64,000 nucleotides of DNA from Paenibacillus andongensis. GTDB lineage: Bacteria > Bacillota > Bacilli > Paenibacillales > NBRC-103111. The stretch spans positions 5,587,001 to 5,651,000 of the forward strand of contig NZ_CP104467.1 of assembly GCF_025369935.1 (NCBI RefSeq). Reading direction: 5' to 3'. The first letter of the stretch is position 1. Each line of letters begins with the position of its first letter. Positions 17,411-25,914 of the stretch are shown here, piece after piece. The notes under the pieces are model-generated. The model did no database searches, was not told the DNA's origin, and worked only from the letters and a program-made list of their open reading frames with translations. The translations under genes were made by a program, and so were the position numbers.

Positions 17411-17655
17411 AAGGCAAGTTATGCCTACGACATTTATGTTTTAAACATCCGCTTAATCATCCGTGTTGTTGCAGTTTGTACAACATTTTGCATGTTAATC
17501 AGCATTTTTCACTCCGATGTTGCAATAAATACAACAATTTTGGCCAAAATCCGTTCAATCACCTAAAAAAAGCATAAATTGTTGTACCACATACAACATC
17601 TTTCGCTCTCCCAGAAGAAATCAAGGAAATTGTTGTACGATGTACAACTTGCCTT
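17411..17655. repeat. array of four TTGTTGTA/TACAACA palindromes inside a 10-bp inverted repeat
   Basis: Non-coding. Four palindromes of about 20 bases lie at 17464-17485, 17518-17536, 17579-17598 and 17630-17650, each with TTGTTGYA-like and TACAACA arms around a spacer of about five bases; centres are about 52, 62 and 51 bases apart. The whole is bounded by a perfect inverted repeat, AAGGCAAGTT at 17411-17420 and AACTTGCCTT at 17646-17655. No gene frame of good quality crosses it. It could be a small mobile or extragenic repeat element, an operator cluster or a structured RNA. Confidence 0.7.
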
Positions 17656-17710
17656 AAATAAAACACGCACAATCCGTTTCATAACAATCCTCGGCTGTGC
17701 GTGTTATTTG
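17656..17710 (-). terminator. terminator after the pseudouridine synthase gene
   Basis: AATAACACGCACA and TGTGCGTGTTTTATT form a long stem around a loop of about 27 bases, with A/T tracts on both sides; it can serve the minus-strand gene. Confidence 0.75.
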
Positions 17711-17718
17711 TAATTAAC

Positions 17719-18459
17719 TTAATTAGCACTCTGCAAAGCAAGAAGTTCATCTTTACTCAACTCTCTCACTTGACCCAATGCTAAACTTGGATCTAAAGCA
17801 AGTGGACCCATCGAAATTCGTTTCAGGTATACGACTTTTTTGCCGACGGCTTGAAACATCCGTTTCACTTGATGGAATTTGCCCTCCATGATCGTTAGCT
17901 CGATTTCCGAGGGCTCATTTTCAGACTCATTGCCAGTCTTCAATATTCTCAAAATACCCGGAAGTGTTTCATAACCGTCGTCCAAAGTAACACCTTGGGA
18001 GAAGGCTTCACGGTCCGATTCGTTTACTTCCCACTCCACTTTTGCAAAGTAGGTTTTGGGTACATGTTTGCGTGGAGAAAGAAGATTATGGGCCAATTTC
18101 CCATCGTTCGTTAGCAATAGGAAGCCTTCTGTATCCTTGTCCAGGCGACCAACAGGGAAAACCTCAAATGGCGCATATACTTTATCCAAAAGATCCACAA
18201 CCGTGCGATCGCGATTGTCTTCTGTGGCAGATACGACCCCCTGCGGTTTATTCATCATGAGGTAAACGAACTCCCGGTATAATACAGGCTCACCGTTTAC
18301 AGTGATGATATCTGTATCGGGGTTCACCTGCATACCGCTGTCTTTGACTTTCACACCGTTGACGTAAATCGCGCCTTCTTTGGCAAGGCGTTTGAGTTCA
18401 GAGCGTGTGCCGATGCCCACATGGGCGAGTATTTTATCGAGCCTTTGTGTTTGTTTCAT
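17719..18459 (-). CDS. rsuA: 16S rRNA pseudouridine synthase, RsuA family
   Basis: Isomerises uridine to pseudouridine in rRNA. The 246-residue protein has an N-terminal S4 RNA-binding domain (about 5-52, MKQTQRLDKILAHVGIGTRS start) and a catalytic domain with GRLDKDTEGFLLLTNDG, placing the catalytic Asp at residue 107. The later KFHQVKRMF motif is also typical of the RsuA/RluB group. Within that group the exact target (16S position 516 or a 23S site) is inferred from resemblance. It begins six bases after the stop of the rRNA methyltransferase gene, so both rRNA modification enzymes are co-transcribed. Confidence 0.9.
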   Translation of the reverse strand: MKQTQRLDKILAHVGIGTRSELKRLAKEGAIYVNGVKVKDSGMQVNPDTDIITVNGEPVLYREFVYLMMNKPQGVVSATEDNRDRTVVDLLDKVYAPFEVFPVGRLDKDTEGFLLLTNDGKLAHNLLSPRKHVPKTYFAKVEWEVNESDREAFSQGVTLDDGYETLPGILRILKTGNESENEPSEIELTIMEGKFHQVKRMFQAVGKKVVYLKRISMGPLALDPSLALGQVRELSKDELLALQSAN

Positions 18460-18465
18460 GACCGC

Positions 18466-19968
18466 TTAGGTCCACCTCCAGCCGGGCGGGTATTCGTTCT
18501 TCAGCATCCCGTCGTGCCATTTGCCCCAGCCGACGGGATGGTCTTCAATGCAGACCAGGCAGTAGCCTTTGGCCGCCTTGGTCTCTTCCGGGTCGCGGAT
18601 AATCTCGCTCTCCGCGACTTCGAGCGTCTCGCCCTTCAGGTACCGAAGGGCTCGCTCGTCGCTCGAAGCCAAGCTCAGCGCTCGCTTGGCTTCGCGCATG
18701 CGCAGTCCCATGGCTAGCGCATGGGACGGTTCGAATCGGCCGCGGTGCAGCGCGCCGATGTACCAGCCCGGCCGCACGACTTTCAGTCCGTGCAGCTCGG
18801 GCAAACCGGCCGGCGACGCATACGCGTGCTCGCCGTAACATACGAGCCGCGCGGCGGCGAAGGGCTCGCTGCGCAGCAGCTCGCCCGAGAACGCCTCCAG
18901 CGGCTCCAAGCTCACTGCCGCGCGAGTCGACGTCTCCGCGCGCCCTTTCCGCAGCGCCTCACGGCCGCTGCGCTTCCCCACTACCGATTCCGACACAACG
19001 TCGGAATCAACAGCCTCTACGACGGCAGCCCCATCCCGCCGCAAAACAGCAACAAAGTGCCCCTCGCCCCGCAAACGATGCGGCCAAAGCCTTGCCGTCC
19101 CAGCCACAGCCTCCTTAGCGCGGTCCGAAAACTCCTCCTCACACCAAGGCGCACGCAGCCAATCCGGCCGTCCAGAGCCAAAACCCTCTACCGGAACCAC
19201 ATCAAACGCCGGATGCTTGTCCAAAAACTCCGCGATCTGCGCTTCATTCTCCTCAGGTGAAAACGTACAGGTCGAGTAGACAATCATTCCACCGGGCGCT
19301 AGCATTTGGGCAGCCTGACCAAGCAGTTCTCTCTGCATACTAGCGAATTCCTGAACAGAATGACGCTCCCATTGCTGCATCATCTCTTCTTCTTTACGGA
19401 ACATCCCTTCACCCGAACAAGGCGCATCTATTAATATTTTATCAAAATAACCTTGGAAGACCTTTAACATCCGCTCTGGCTTCTCATTCAAAACGATAGC
19501 GTTTCTCACACCCAAAAGCTCAAGGTTTTTCACTAAAGCCTTCACACGATCGGAATGAATGTCGTTAACAACGAGCACTCCCTCGCCTTGAAGCTTAGCA
19601 GCTATTTGCGTTGATTTCCCGCCAGGTGCGGCACATAAATCGAGAACACGCTCTCCTGGGCTCACTTGCAGCAATTCAACTGGTGCCATCGCACTTGGCT
19701 CTTGAATATAGTAAAGCCCTGCATGATAATACGGATGTTTCCCAGGACGTTCACCTTCTTCATAATAAAAGCCATCGGAAGCCCAAGGCACCGCGCTCAG
19801 CACAAACGGACTTTTCGCCAAAAAATCAGCCTTATCCACCTTCACTGAATTCACTCTTAAACCAAACGTTCTCGGTTGGTCATATGATTCCAGAAATTGC
19901 TCAAATTCATTTTCACCCAACAAATCCATCATCTTTTCTCTAAAAAGGGCAGGCAGCTGCTTCGTCAT
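18466..19968 (-). CDS. rsmF: rRNA (cytosine-5) methyltransferase, RsmF/NOL1-NOP2 family
   Basis: SAM-dependent m5C methyltransferase of 500 residues acting on rRNA. SAM motif I is VLDLCAAPGGKSTQ (about 108-121); motif IV DAPCSGEGMF holds Cys184; motif VI YSTCTFSPEENE holds the catalytic Cys234. A C-terminal RNA-binding region with a PUA-like end (VGWGKWHDGMLKNEYPPGW) follows. The region coding for roughly residues 240-500 (plus strand about 18.47-19.25 kb) is much GC-richer than the rest of the gene and its surroundings. A heptamer repeat lies in the leader. No strong ribosome binding site; GAGAAG is the best candidate. Confidence 0.9.
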   Translation of the reverse strand: MTKQLPALFREKMMDLLGENEFEQFLESYDQPRTFGLRVNSVKVDKADFLAKSPFVLSAVPWASDGFYYEEGERPGKHPYYHAGLYYIQEPSAMAPVELLQVSPGERVLDLCAAPGGKSTQIAAKLQGEGVLVVNDIHSDRVKALVKNLELLGVRNAIVLNEKPERMLKVFQGYFDKILIDAPCSGEGMFRKEEEMMQQWERHSVQEFASMQRELLGQAAQMLAPGGMIVYSTCTFSPEENEAQIAEFLDKHPAFDVVPVEGFGSGRPDWLRAPWCEEEFSDRAKEAVAGTARLWPHRLRGEGHFVAVLRRDGAAVVEAVDSDVVSESVVGKRSGREALRKGRAETSTRAAVSLEPLEAFSGELLRSEPFAAARLVCYGEHAYASPAGLPELHGLKVVRPGWYIGALHRGRFEPSHALAMGLRMREAKRALSLASSDERALRYLKGETLEVAESEIIRDPEETKAAKGYCLVCIEDHPVGWGKWHDGMLKNEYPPGWRWT

Positions 19969-19989
19969 TCAGACATCTTCTCTTTCATC

Positions 19990-20045
19990 TTTTATCTTTT
20001 ATCTTTTATCTTTGGTATTTTATCTTTTATCTTTGATATTTTATC
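19990..20045. repeat. tandem heptamer repeat upstream of rsmF
   Basis: Eight consecutive 7-base units: TTTTATC occurs six times, with variant units TTTGGTA and TTTGATA as the fourth and seventh, giving a 21-base higher-order period. It starts 21 bases before the rsmF start codon. On the minus strand it reads GATAAAA and supplies several -10-like TAAAAT/TAAAAG sequences behind a TTGAAA. Confidence 0.9.
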
Positions 20046-20220
20046 TTTTCAATCTCTTGTCTTCATGATCAGCCTTCATTTCACTTTCATCCAATAACCT
20101 ATCGGTATTATAGCTGACTTGTCACCAAACAGCCAATTATTTTCAAAATATCAACAGGATATGCTATACTTTTTAAAGAAGATAGTAGAAAGTACACATT
20201 ATAAAGAGGTGCATGCATGC

Positions 20221-20730
20221 ATGAAGAAGCTGCTTATTTATCTAGGCATTGTTATTGTATTATTTGGAGGATTATATTTCGTTAATCAGCAGTCTACCAA
20301 AACTTCGGACAAAGCTAATGCTGGCAATCCCTATGGCGTTGCCGCATCCAAATTAAATCCGGAAACAGTGAAGCAATTAAATGATCCAAACTACCAAAAT
20401 CTCATTCTACCGAAGGATTTGGATCAAAGACTGAAGAACAAAGAAACATTTTTTCAATATTATTACGCTTCGACCTGTCCACATTGTAAAATAACAACAC
20501 CAGTTCTTGTTCCTATGGAAAAAGAGCTAGGTATTGATGTCAAACAGTTCAACTTGGAAGAATTCAAAGATGGCTGGCAGAAATATAAAATCGAATCCAC
20601 ACCTACACTCGTCTACTACAAAAATGGTGTAGAAGTCGAACGCATTGTTGGCGGTGTTCCGGAATCCGGTTCAACTGGCGGTAACACGCCTGAGACATTC
20701 AAAGCCTTTTTCCAAAAATATAAAGGTTAA
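20221..20730 (+). CDS. membrane-anchored thioredoxin-fold protein
   Basis: Thiol-disulfide oxidoreductase of 169 residues facing the outside. One N-terminal membrane segment (residues 4-21) is followed by a thioredoxin domain with active site CPHC at residues 86-89 (YASTCPHCK) and the cis-proline segment ESTPTLVYYKNG near residue 122. The frame is open further upstream, but GAGGTG lies before the ATG at 20221 and the membrane segment begins there. The CPHC motif is like that of DsbA, though the domain lacks the DsbA helical insert, so the oxidising or reducing role is open. A TATACT at about 20167 may be its -10 element. Confidence 0.87.
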   Translation: MKKLLIYLGIVIVLFGGLYFVNQQSTKTSDKANAGNPYGVAASKLNPETVKQLNDPNYQNLILPKDLDQRLKNKETFFQYYYASTCPHCKITTPVLVPMEKELGIDVKQFNLEEFKDGWQKYKIESTPTLVYYKNGVEVERIVGGVPESGSTGGNTPETFKAFFQKYKG

Positions 20731-20738
20731 CATCTTAT

Positions 20739-20772
20739 GACAAAAGCAGCGGAGATTCCGCTGCTTTTTGTT
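20739..20772 (+). terminator. bidirectional terminator
   Basis: AAAAGCAGCGGA and TCCGCTGCTTTTT form a 12-base stem with a three-base loop; it can also end the minus-strand ABC operon. Confidence 0.9.
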
Positions 20773-20787
20773 ATTCACCTCCGAAAC

Positions 20788-21576
20788 TCAACTACTCGCA
20801 CTAGTATAATGGCGCAAAGCAATCTTCCATAATGCCCTCGTCAATCCGAAACAAACCACTGCAATCCCAACACTCCAAACAACTTGCCATCCGCTAATTC
20901 GACCAATGAGCGCAGCAGCTGGGAATGTTGTTATAAAAGCAATCGGAAATATATAAGTTAAGGTGAATCGTAATAATCCTTTATAAACCGAAACTGGAAA
21001 CCGTGCCGTTTCAAAAAACGAACTAAATAAATAAGACAAGTTATCTACTTTAACAGCCCAGAACGAGAACATCATCATGCCCATCCAAAGCGAATAGACA
21101 ACTACCAATGATGCAAGGAAAACAATGACAAAGCGTACAATCCCCGCAATACTAGGAATTGCGTCCAACTCCCAAAGTGCGAAAGCCGTCAAGCCGAAAC
21201 CTAACATAATATCGGATACTCGCCAGAAAACTAGATGTCTAAAGCTAATGTAAAATTGGCTGTCAACCGGTTTCGTCAGGATGAAATCCAATGTCCCTTT
21301 ACGGATATGACTGACAAGTCGAGACATATTCGGCTGCAGGATAAATTCAATAAAACCGTGTACCGCGTTAAAAATACCTAGAAGCACTAACACCTCATAG
21401 AAACCCCAGCCGCCAATTTCCTGTGTACGATAAAAGTATAATTGAACGGTCAAGATTGCCATGAATAGCCAAAAAAAAGTGGATAGGAGATTTGCGGCAA
21501 AATTAGCTCTATACTCGAACTCTTCGACTAGGCATGCCCGCATAAACTCCCTAAATAGTCGTATGTATTTGATCAC
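20788..21576 (-). CDS. ABC-2 type exporter permease (COG3694 type)
   Basis: Integral membrane protein of 262 residues with about six membrane segments (residues 25-45, 58-80, 112-132, 143-165, 200-222 and 230-250). The KGTLDFILTKPVDSQFY segment near residue 94 is typical of the ABC-2 permease family in which two different permeases pair with one ATPase. It is the last gene of the pyrD to ABC transcript, 18 bases behind the second permease. The substrate is not evident; antibiotic or multidrug export is a common assignment for the group. Confidence 0.85.
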   Translation of the reverse strand: MIKYIRLFREFMRACLVEEFEYRANFAANLLSTFFWLFMAILTVQLYFYRTQEIGGWGFYEVLVLLGIFNAVHGFIEFILQPNMSRLVSHIRKGTLDFILTKPVDSQFYISFRHLVFWRVSDIMLGFGLTAFALWELDAIPSIAGIVRFVIVFLASLVVVYSLWMGMMMFSFWAVKVDNLSYLFSSFFETARFPVSVYKGLLRFTLTYIFPIAFITTFPAAALIGRISGWQVVWSVGIAVVCFGLTRALWKIALRHYTSASS

Positions 21577-21594
21577 TGTCTCATCGTTCCTCCC

Positions 21595-22410
21595 TCATCC
21601 GCCCACAGCGCCATACTTCTTCATCCCTTGCCTCCACATGAACCGAAACGTTACAAGAAGGACAATAAGCCAAATAAGCTGTATCGCAAAATTGTGAAAT
21701 ATAGCGGACGATCCTAGCTCAAGCTTGCCTGTTAGCAGCTCAACTGGAAACCCGACGGTTCCATAGAAAGGCAGCCAGGCTGCCATTTTTTCAACCCAAG
21801 AAGGAAACATACTCAGCGGGGCTAACCGACCAGCAAGAAACAAATGAATACCCTCATATAAACTATAGATCGCAGTTGCCCTGTTCGTCCAAAAAGCCAT
21901 CAAACCAAACTCGAAACCGATTAGAAAGCGGACTGCAGAGGAAAGCACAATAGCGAAGAACGAAAGTATAATTATTTCCAGGGAAATAGTCAACCTGAGC
22001 ATAGGTACAAACGCAGCAGCTATCGCCCATGCGGGGATTAGCAGAACAGCAAAAAACAGCTTATATACGAGGTTTTGAGAGATACTCCAATGAACCGGAT
22101 GGAAGGGACGTACGATCTTGGTGGAGAGCGACCCGTCCTGAATACTGGCATCCAGCTCCCACACATCCCATGTACTCGTTAATCGATCTACAAGAAGTAC
22201 TCCCAGAAAATACACCATATAATCATGTGCGGTATATCCTCCAATGGAATTGTTATCGCTTATCGAAAGCCAAACAGCCATACTGACCAAAGGTTGAATG
22301 AATGCTCCTATCATCCAAATGAGCGATTCACTTCGATAGGCAAACATAACTGCCCATTCAACTCGAAGCAGTATCCGATATTTTTGCCAAAATAAAGCTA
22401 ACGCCTTCAT
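21595..22410 (-). CDS. ABC-2 type exporter permease (COG4587 type)
   Basis: Second membrane subunit, 271 residues, with about six hydrophobic segments. The SIQDGSLSTKIVRPFHPVHW segment near residue 90 matches the equivalent conserved region of its partner, which supports a heteromeric exporter. The frame is open up to a TTG at 22443, but the ATG at 22410 preceded by GGGGG and AGGAG is preferred and leaves four bases after the ATPase stop. Together with the ATPase and the other permease it makes a complete three-gene transporter. Confidence 0.85.
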   Translation of the reverse strand: MKALALFWQKYRILLRVEWAVMFAYRSESLIWMIGAFIQPLVSMAVWLSISDNNSIGGYTAHDYMVYFLGVLLVDRLTSTWDVWELDASIQDGSLSTKIVRPFHPVHWSISQNLVYKLFFAVLLIPAWAIAAAFVPMLRLTISLEIIILSFFAIVLSSAVRFLIGFEFGLMAFWTNRATAIYSLYEGIHLFLAGRLAPLSMFPSWVEKMAAWLPFYGTVGFPVELLTGKLELGSSAIFHNFAIQLIWLIVLLVTFRFMWRQGMKKYGAVGG

Positions 22411-22414
22411 GCTC

Positions 22415-23410
22415 CTAACTTCCCCCTTCGGTACCCGCTTCAAACGCTTGTGCGATCACCGATTCCATGGAAGGATCTTCAATGGTCAAATCCAATACCG
22501 TCAAATGGGTTAATAATCGGGCTGAAAGTTCAGAAACTTGCTCTCTCGGCACGTCTAATTCCACATTAGGAAACTCATAATGAAATAACGTCCCTAACCC
22601 TTGGGTTACAGCGATTAGCTCTGACTCCCTTACCCGCTCAGCCAATTGCAGACGAACACGCTTATTAGGCGCATACTTATCAACTAGTTGGGAAATTGCA
22701 CCATCATATAGGAGACGACCTTTTCCAATCACCAGCACTCGCTCACATAACGCCGTAACATCCGCCATATAGTGACTTGTCAGTAAGATGGTCGCCTTAT
22801 ATTTACGGCTGTAATCCTGTATGAATCGGCGCATCACTTCCTGCATATTCACATCCAGGCCAATCGTCGGCTCATCGAGAAATACAATGCGCGGGCGATG
22901 CAGCAGCGCCGCTGCCAGTTCACACTTCATCCGCTCCCCCAGCGAAAGCTGTCTAACCGGCTTGCGGATGACTTCTTCCAACTGGAGCAGCTGCACCAAG
23001 TCTCCTAAGGTTTCTTCATACTCCCGATCAGGTATCTCATAAATGACTTTATTAACGAGAAACGTTTCCGCTGCAGGAATGTCCCAGATGAGCTGACTTT
23101 TCTGTCCCATGACGAGCGAAATCTGCTTCTTAAATTCTTTCTTTTGCTGAAAAGGAACAAAACCGCCAACACTCACTTCACCAGCTGAAGGATGCAGCAG
23201 TCCGGTTAAAACCTTCATCGTAGTCGTCTTGCCAGCCCCATTCGGACCCAGAAAAGCCACAATTTCACCTTCGGGTATGGAAAAGGAAACATCATCTACC
23301 GCTTTGACGGTGCGGAACTTGCGGTGAAACAGGCTTTTCAAAGAAGCCATGAAGCCAGGCTCTCGCTCATGTACTTGATAAAATTTGCTAAGCTGACGAA
23401 CCTCAATCAT
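22415..23410 (-). CDS. ABC exporter ATP-binding protein (COG4586 type)
   Basis: Cytosolic ATPase of 331 residues. Walker A GPNGAGKTTT at about residue 57, Q-loop at SLVMGQKSQL, signature LSLGERMKCE, Walker B RIVFLDEP and the switch histidine in LLTSHYMAD are all present. A C-terminal extension of about 90 residues follows the ATPase core, as in other members of this group. The start is the ATG at 23410, seven bases behind AGAGGAGGA. The upstream DUF309 gene overlaps it by eight bases, indicating translational coupling. Confidence 0.9.
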   Translation of the reverse strand: MIEVRQLSKFYQVHEREPGFMASLKSLFHRKFRTVKAVDDVSFSIPEGEIVAFLGPNGAGKTTTMKVLTGLLHPSAGEVSVGGFVPFQQKKEFKKQISLVMGQKSQLIWDIPAAETFLVNKVIYEIPDREYEETLGDLVQLLQLEEVIRKPVRQLSLGERMKCELAAALLHRPRIVFLDEPTIGLDVNMQEVMRRFIQDYSRKYKATILLTSHYMADVTALCERVLVIGKGRLLYDGAISQLVDKYAPNKRVRLQLAERVRESELIAVTQGLGTLFHYEFPNVELDVPREQVSELSARLLTHLTVLDLTIEDPSMESVIAQAFEAGTEGGS

Positions 23411-23831
23411 GGCTATCCTCCTCTGCATGCTGGGGTGGATGCAGTTTCACTTCCGCAAGAAGCTCACTCAATTCATCATCTAAAATATGAATGTCCAAAT
23501 CATACGGGGTAAACGGTTCATTCTCGATTTGCAGCAGCTTCGTTAAGTACTCCCCACTATCTCGGATCAATCTTTCCAAATCAATGCCAAGCGTATGTGC
23601 AGGGTATGGTGCTAACTTGTCCAGTCCGGCGCTAAAGAGCTTGATGGAACCGCTTACGTTTCCATTGGCATGATGATAAAGGCCCACTGCAACCTGCAGT
23701 AGACCTTGGTATAACGGGCTTCGGCCTTCCTCCAGCCAAAGCTCCTCCATCACTTCATGACATTCGAAATAATCTCGTTGATCATTGAAATAGTATAAGT
23801 AAGCTACATATAATCGATCGTAGGTACTCAT
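23403..23831 (-). CDS. DUF309 family protein
   Basis: Helical cytosolic protein of 142 residues. The conserved core of the family is visible as YFECHEVMEELW (about residues 21-32) followed by LYQGLLQVAVGLYHHANGN (about 40-58). Function is unknown. It begins three bases after relQ and overlaps the ABC ATPase gene, so it is embedded in the operon. The C-terminus is rich in acidic residues and His. Confidence 0.85.
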   Translation of the reverse strand: MSTYDRLYVAYLYYFNDQRDYFECHEVMEELWLEEGRSPLYQGLLQVAVGLYHHANGNVSGSIKLFSAGLDKLAPYPAHTLGIDLERLIRDSGEYLTKLLQIENEPFTPYDLDIHILDDELSELLAEVKLHPPQHAEEDSHD

Positions 23832-23834
23832 AGA

Positions 23835-24632
23835 TCAGGTATTGTCTCCTTTTTTCGCTCTGGCGATCGCGGCCTCAATATCGGATGACAGATCACTCAA
23901 ACCTTCTTCCGTCTCCCATATCTCGTTAAACCTAAGTTGAAATTGAGCGGCTTCCCGAACTCGATGATAGAAATAAAGTTCCTGAATGTTATTGAGTACG
24001 ATATTTACCAAATTCGAGTTATCCTCAAACATCTTCTGAGACGCAACAATCTCGCCACGAATACTGGACATTTCCTGATCCAACAGATAAGCAGCCTCGG
24101 CTGCTTTACTAAGGCGGGCTCTAACCTCAGCTGGCAATTGTTCTTTATATTTATAATTCAAAGAATGCTCGATCGTCGCCCAGAAATTCATGGCGAGTGT
24201 CCGAATCTGCACCTCAGCTAATATTCGTTTCATACCTAGAGCGGTTTGAACGGGATATTCAATAATAATATGAAAGCTGCGATAGCCGCTAGGTTTTTTA
24301 TTAGTAATATAATCTTTTTCATAGACTACATTCATATCCTGTCTGCTTCGAATCAGCTCGGCCAAACGATCAATGTCTTCTACAAACTGACACATAATCC
24401 GAATCCCAGCGATATCCTCGATCCCCGACTCTAATTGATCCATCGGGACACTCAAGCGCTTCGCTTTCTCCAGCACACTTGATATCTTTTTGACACGTCC
24501 CGTTACGAATTCAATAGGTGCATACTCTTCTCTACTCTTGAGTTCGCCACGCAGTGTCTTGAATTTTACTTTAAGCTCCTCTACCGCTTGTTCATAAGGC
24601 AGAAGAAATTTCTTCCAATCTCGTCCATCCAT
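23835..24632 (-). CDS. relQ: small alarmone synthetase (GTP pyrophosphokinase, SasB/RelQ type)
   Basis: Makes (p)ppGpp or pGpp by pyrophosphoryl transfer from ATP to GTP or GDP. The 265-residue protein matches the SasB/YjbM type: N-terminal WKKFLLPYEQAVEELKVKFK, the PIEFVTGRVK motif, DIAGIRIMCQF, the SGYRSFHIIIEYP substrate loop and AEVQIRTLAMNFWATIEHSLNYKY. It lacks hydrolase, TGS and ACT domains. It is about 50 residues longer at the C-terminus than the usual 210. The start is ATG 24632 behind GGAGGAT; a longer frame to 24662 would overlap pyrD. It follows pyrD by 26 bases. Confidence 0.93.
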   Translation of the reverse strand: MDGRDWKKFLLPYEQAVEELKVKFKTLRGELKSREEYAPIEFVTGRVKKISSVLEKAKRLSVPMDQLESGIEDIAGIRIMCQFVEDIDRLAELIRSRQDMNVVYEKDYITNKKPSGYRSFHIIIEYPVQTALGMKRILAEVQIRTLAMNFWATIEHSLNYKYKEQLPAEVRARLSKAAEAAYLLDQEMSSIRGEIVASQKMFEDNSNLVNIVLNNIQELYFYHRVREAAQFQLRFNEIWETEEGLSDLSSDIEAAIARAKKGDNT

Positions 24633-24658
24633 TCTTTTATCCTCCATTCTGAATGAAG

Positions 24659-25759
24659 TCAATGATGATCTGCGCCGATTGCCTCGGAAATATGTGTATA
24701 ACCATCTCTTCTCAGCAAATCTTGTAGGCCTTTATTCAAGCTAGCAAGCATGCCGGGTCCTTCATAAATAAAGCCCGTATACACTTCAACTAAACTTGCT
24801 CCTGCCCTTATTTTGTCATAAGCATCTTGCGCAGTAAATATTCCACCTGACCCAATGATCGGCAGCTTGCCTTCCGTCAATTGATAGACACGTCTAATGA
24901 CTTCTGTTGTTCGCTGTGTTAGAGGCTTCCCGCTTAGTCCGCCTGCTTGCTCACGGTTTGGGTGTACCAGCCCTTGTCTGCTGAGCGTTGTGTTCGTTGC
25001 GATAATCCCAGAGATACCACTGTGAATCTTAATCGTCTGCACGGTTAATTCAAGCTCTTCATCCGTGAGATCCGGCGCAATTTTAACCAAAACAGGTTTA
25101 CCCGAATGACCATTCTTCTTCTGTTGAAGCTGCATTTCTGTTGTAACTGCATCTAGTAATCGCTTCAAATCACTCCCATGCTGTAAATTACGCAAATCCG
25201 GTGTATTTGGTGAGCTAATATTCACTACAAAGAAATCACCATATGTATATAACTCCCGAATACAAGCTCGATAATCCTCTTCAGCCTGTTCATTCGGTGT
25301 CGTCTTATTTTTACCTATGTTAATAGCTACAGGGATGTCCCGTTTACCTGTCTTCATCAAGTTTTTGGCCATCACTTCTGTACCTACATTATTAAAGCCC
25401 ATTCGGTTGATAAGCGCTTTGTCTTCCGGAAGACGAAATAGCCGCGGCAGCTCGTTGCCCGGTTGCGGCTTTGGTGTAATTGTGCCTACTTCCATGAAAC
25501 CAAAGCCTAGTTGTGAGAATCCCTTAACAGCCTTAGCATTTTTATCTAAACCAGCTGCCAAACCTATTGGATTTGCGAATTGTATTCCCCATAATTGTTG
25601 GGCCAAGAGTGGTGAATTGGGCACTCCATACATGGATTTGAGCAGTTGTTTCCCACCTGGAAAGCTCACTACTGCACTTAGCCCGTCAATCGTAAGATGA
25701 TGTGCCTTCTCCGGATCCATTCGGAACAAGATTGGTTTTCCTAACTTCTTATACAGCAT
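24659..25759 (-). CDS. pyrD: dihydroorotate dehydrogenase (quinone), class 2
   Basis: FMN enzyme of pyrimidine synthesis that oxidises dihydroorotate with quinone. Its 366 residues include the N-terminal helical extension of class 2 enzymes (MLYKKLGKPILFRMDPEKAHH), FMN-binding NPIGLAAGLDKNA, catalytic Ser183 in NISSPNTPDLR, and the C-terminal GSGGIF and YTGFIYEGP phosphate-binding segments. It is separate from other pyr genes. It appears to be the first gene of an operon continuing with relQ, DUF309 and the ABC exporter genes; the leader contains a short GTCAG/CTGAC inverted repeat. Confidence 0.95.
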   Translation of the reverse strand: MLYKKLGKPILFRMDPEKAHHLTIDGLSAVVSFPGGKQLLKSMYGVPNSPLLAQQLWGIQFANPIGLAAGLDKNAKAVKGFSQLGFGFMEVGTITPKPQPGNELPRLFRLPEDKALINRMGFNNVGTEVMAKNLMKTGKRDIPVAINIGKNKTTPNEQAEEDYRACIRELYTYGDFFVVNISSPNTPDLRNLQHGSDLKRLLDAVTTEMQLQQKKNGHSGKPVLVKIAPDLTDEELELTVQTIKIHSGISGIIATNTTLSRQGLVHPNREQAGGLSGKPLTQRTTEVIRRVYQLTEGKLPIIGSGGIFTAQDAYDKIRAGASLVEVYTGFIYEGPGMLASLNKGLQDLLRRDGYTHISEAIGADHH

Positions 25760-25861
25760 GTCCTATGCACTCCGTTCTCTAATGACTCTAACAGTCAGTT
25801 TAGCTGACAACGTGCAAATATGCAATCCACTGAATAGCATTTCACCTCTATTTCAAACAAA

Positions 25862-25905
25862 AAATCCCCGCTCCATGAAGGTTGCAAGGGAATCCAGATT
25901 AACTA
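25862..25905 (-). terminator. terminator after the antiterminator gene
   Basis: On the minus strand GATTCCC and GGGGAT arms enclose a loop and are followed by TTTTTTG. The stem is imperfect. Confidence 0.5.
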
Positions 25906-25914
25906 TTTATCAAC

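Noticed and set aside
17464..17655. Possible CRISPR array in the repeated TTGTTGTA/TACAACA motifs
   Set aside because: Repeats are only about 20 bases, degenerate and palindromic, spacing is uneven, and no cas gene is near.
24633..24662. Longer relQ start overlapping pyrD
   Set aside because: No ribosome binding site, whereas GGAGGAT fits the ATG at 24632 and the SasB family begins there.
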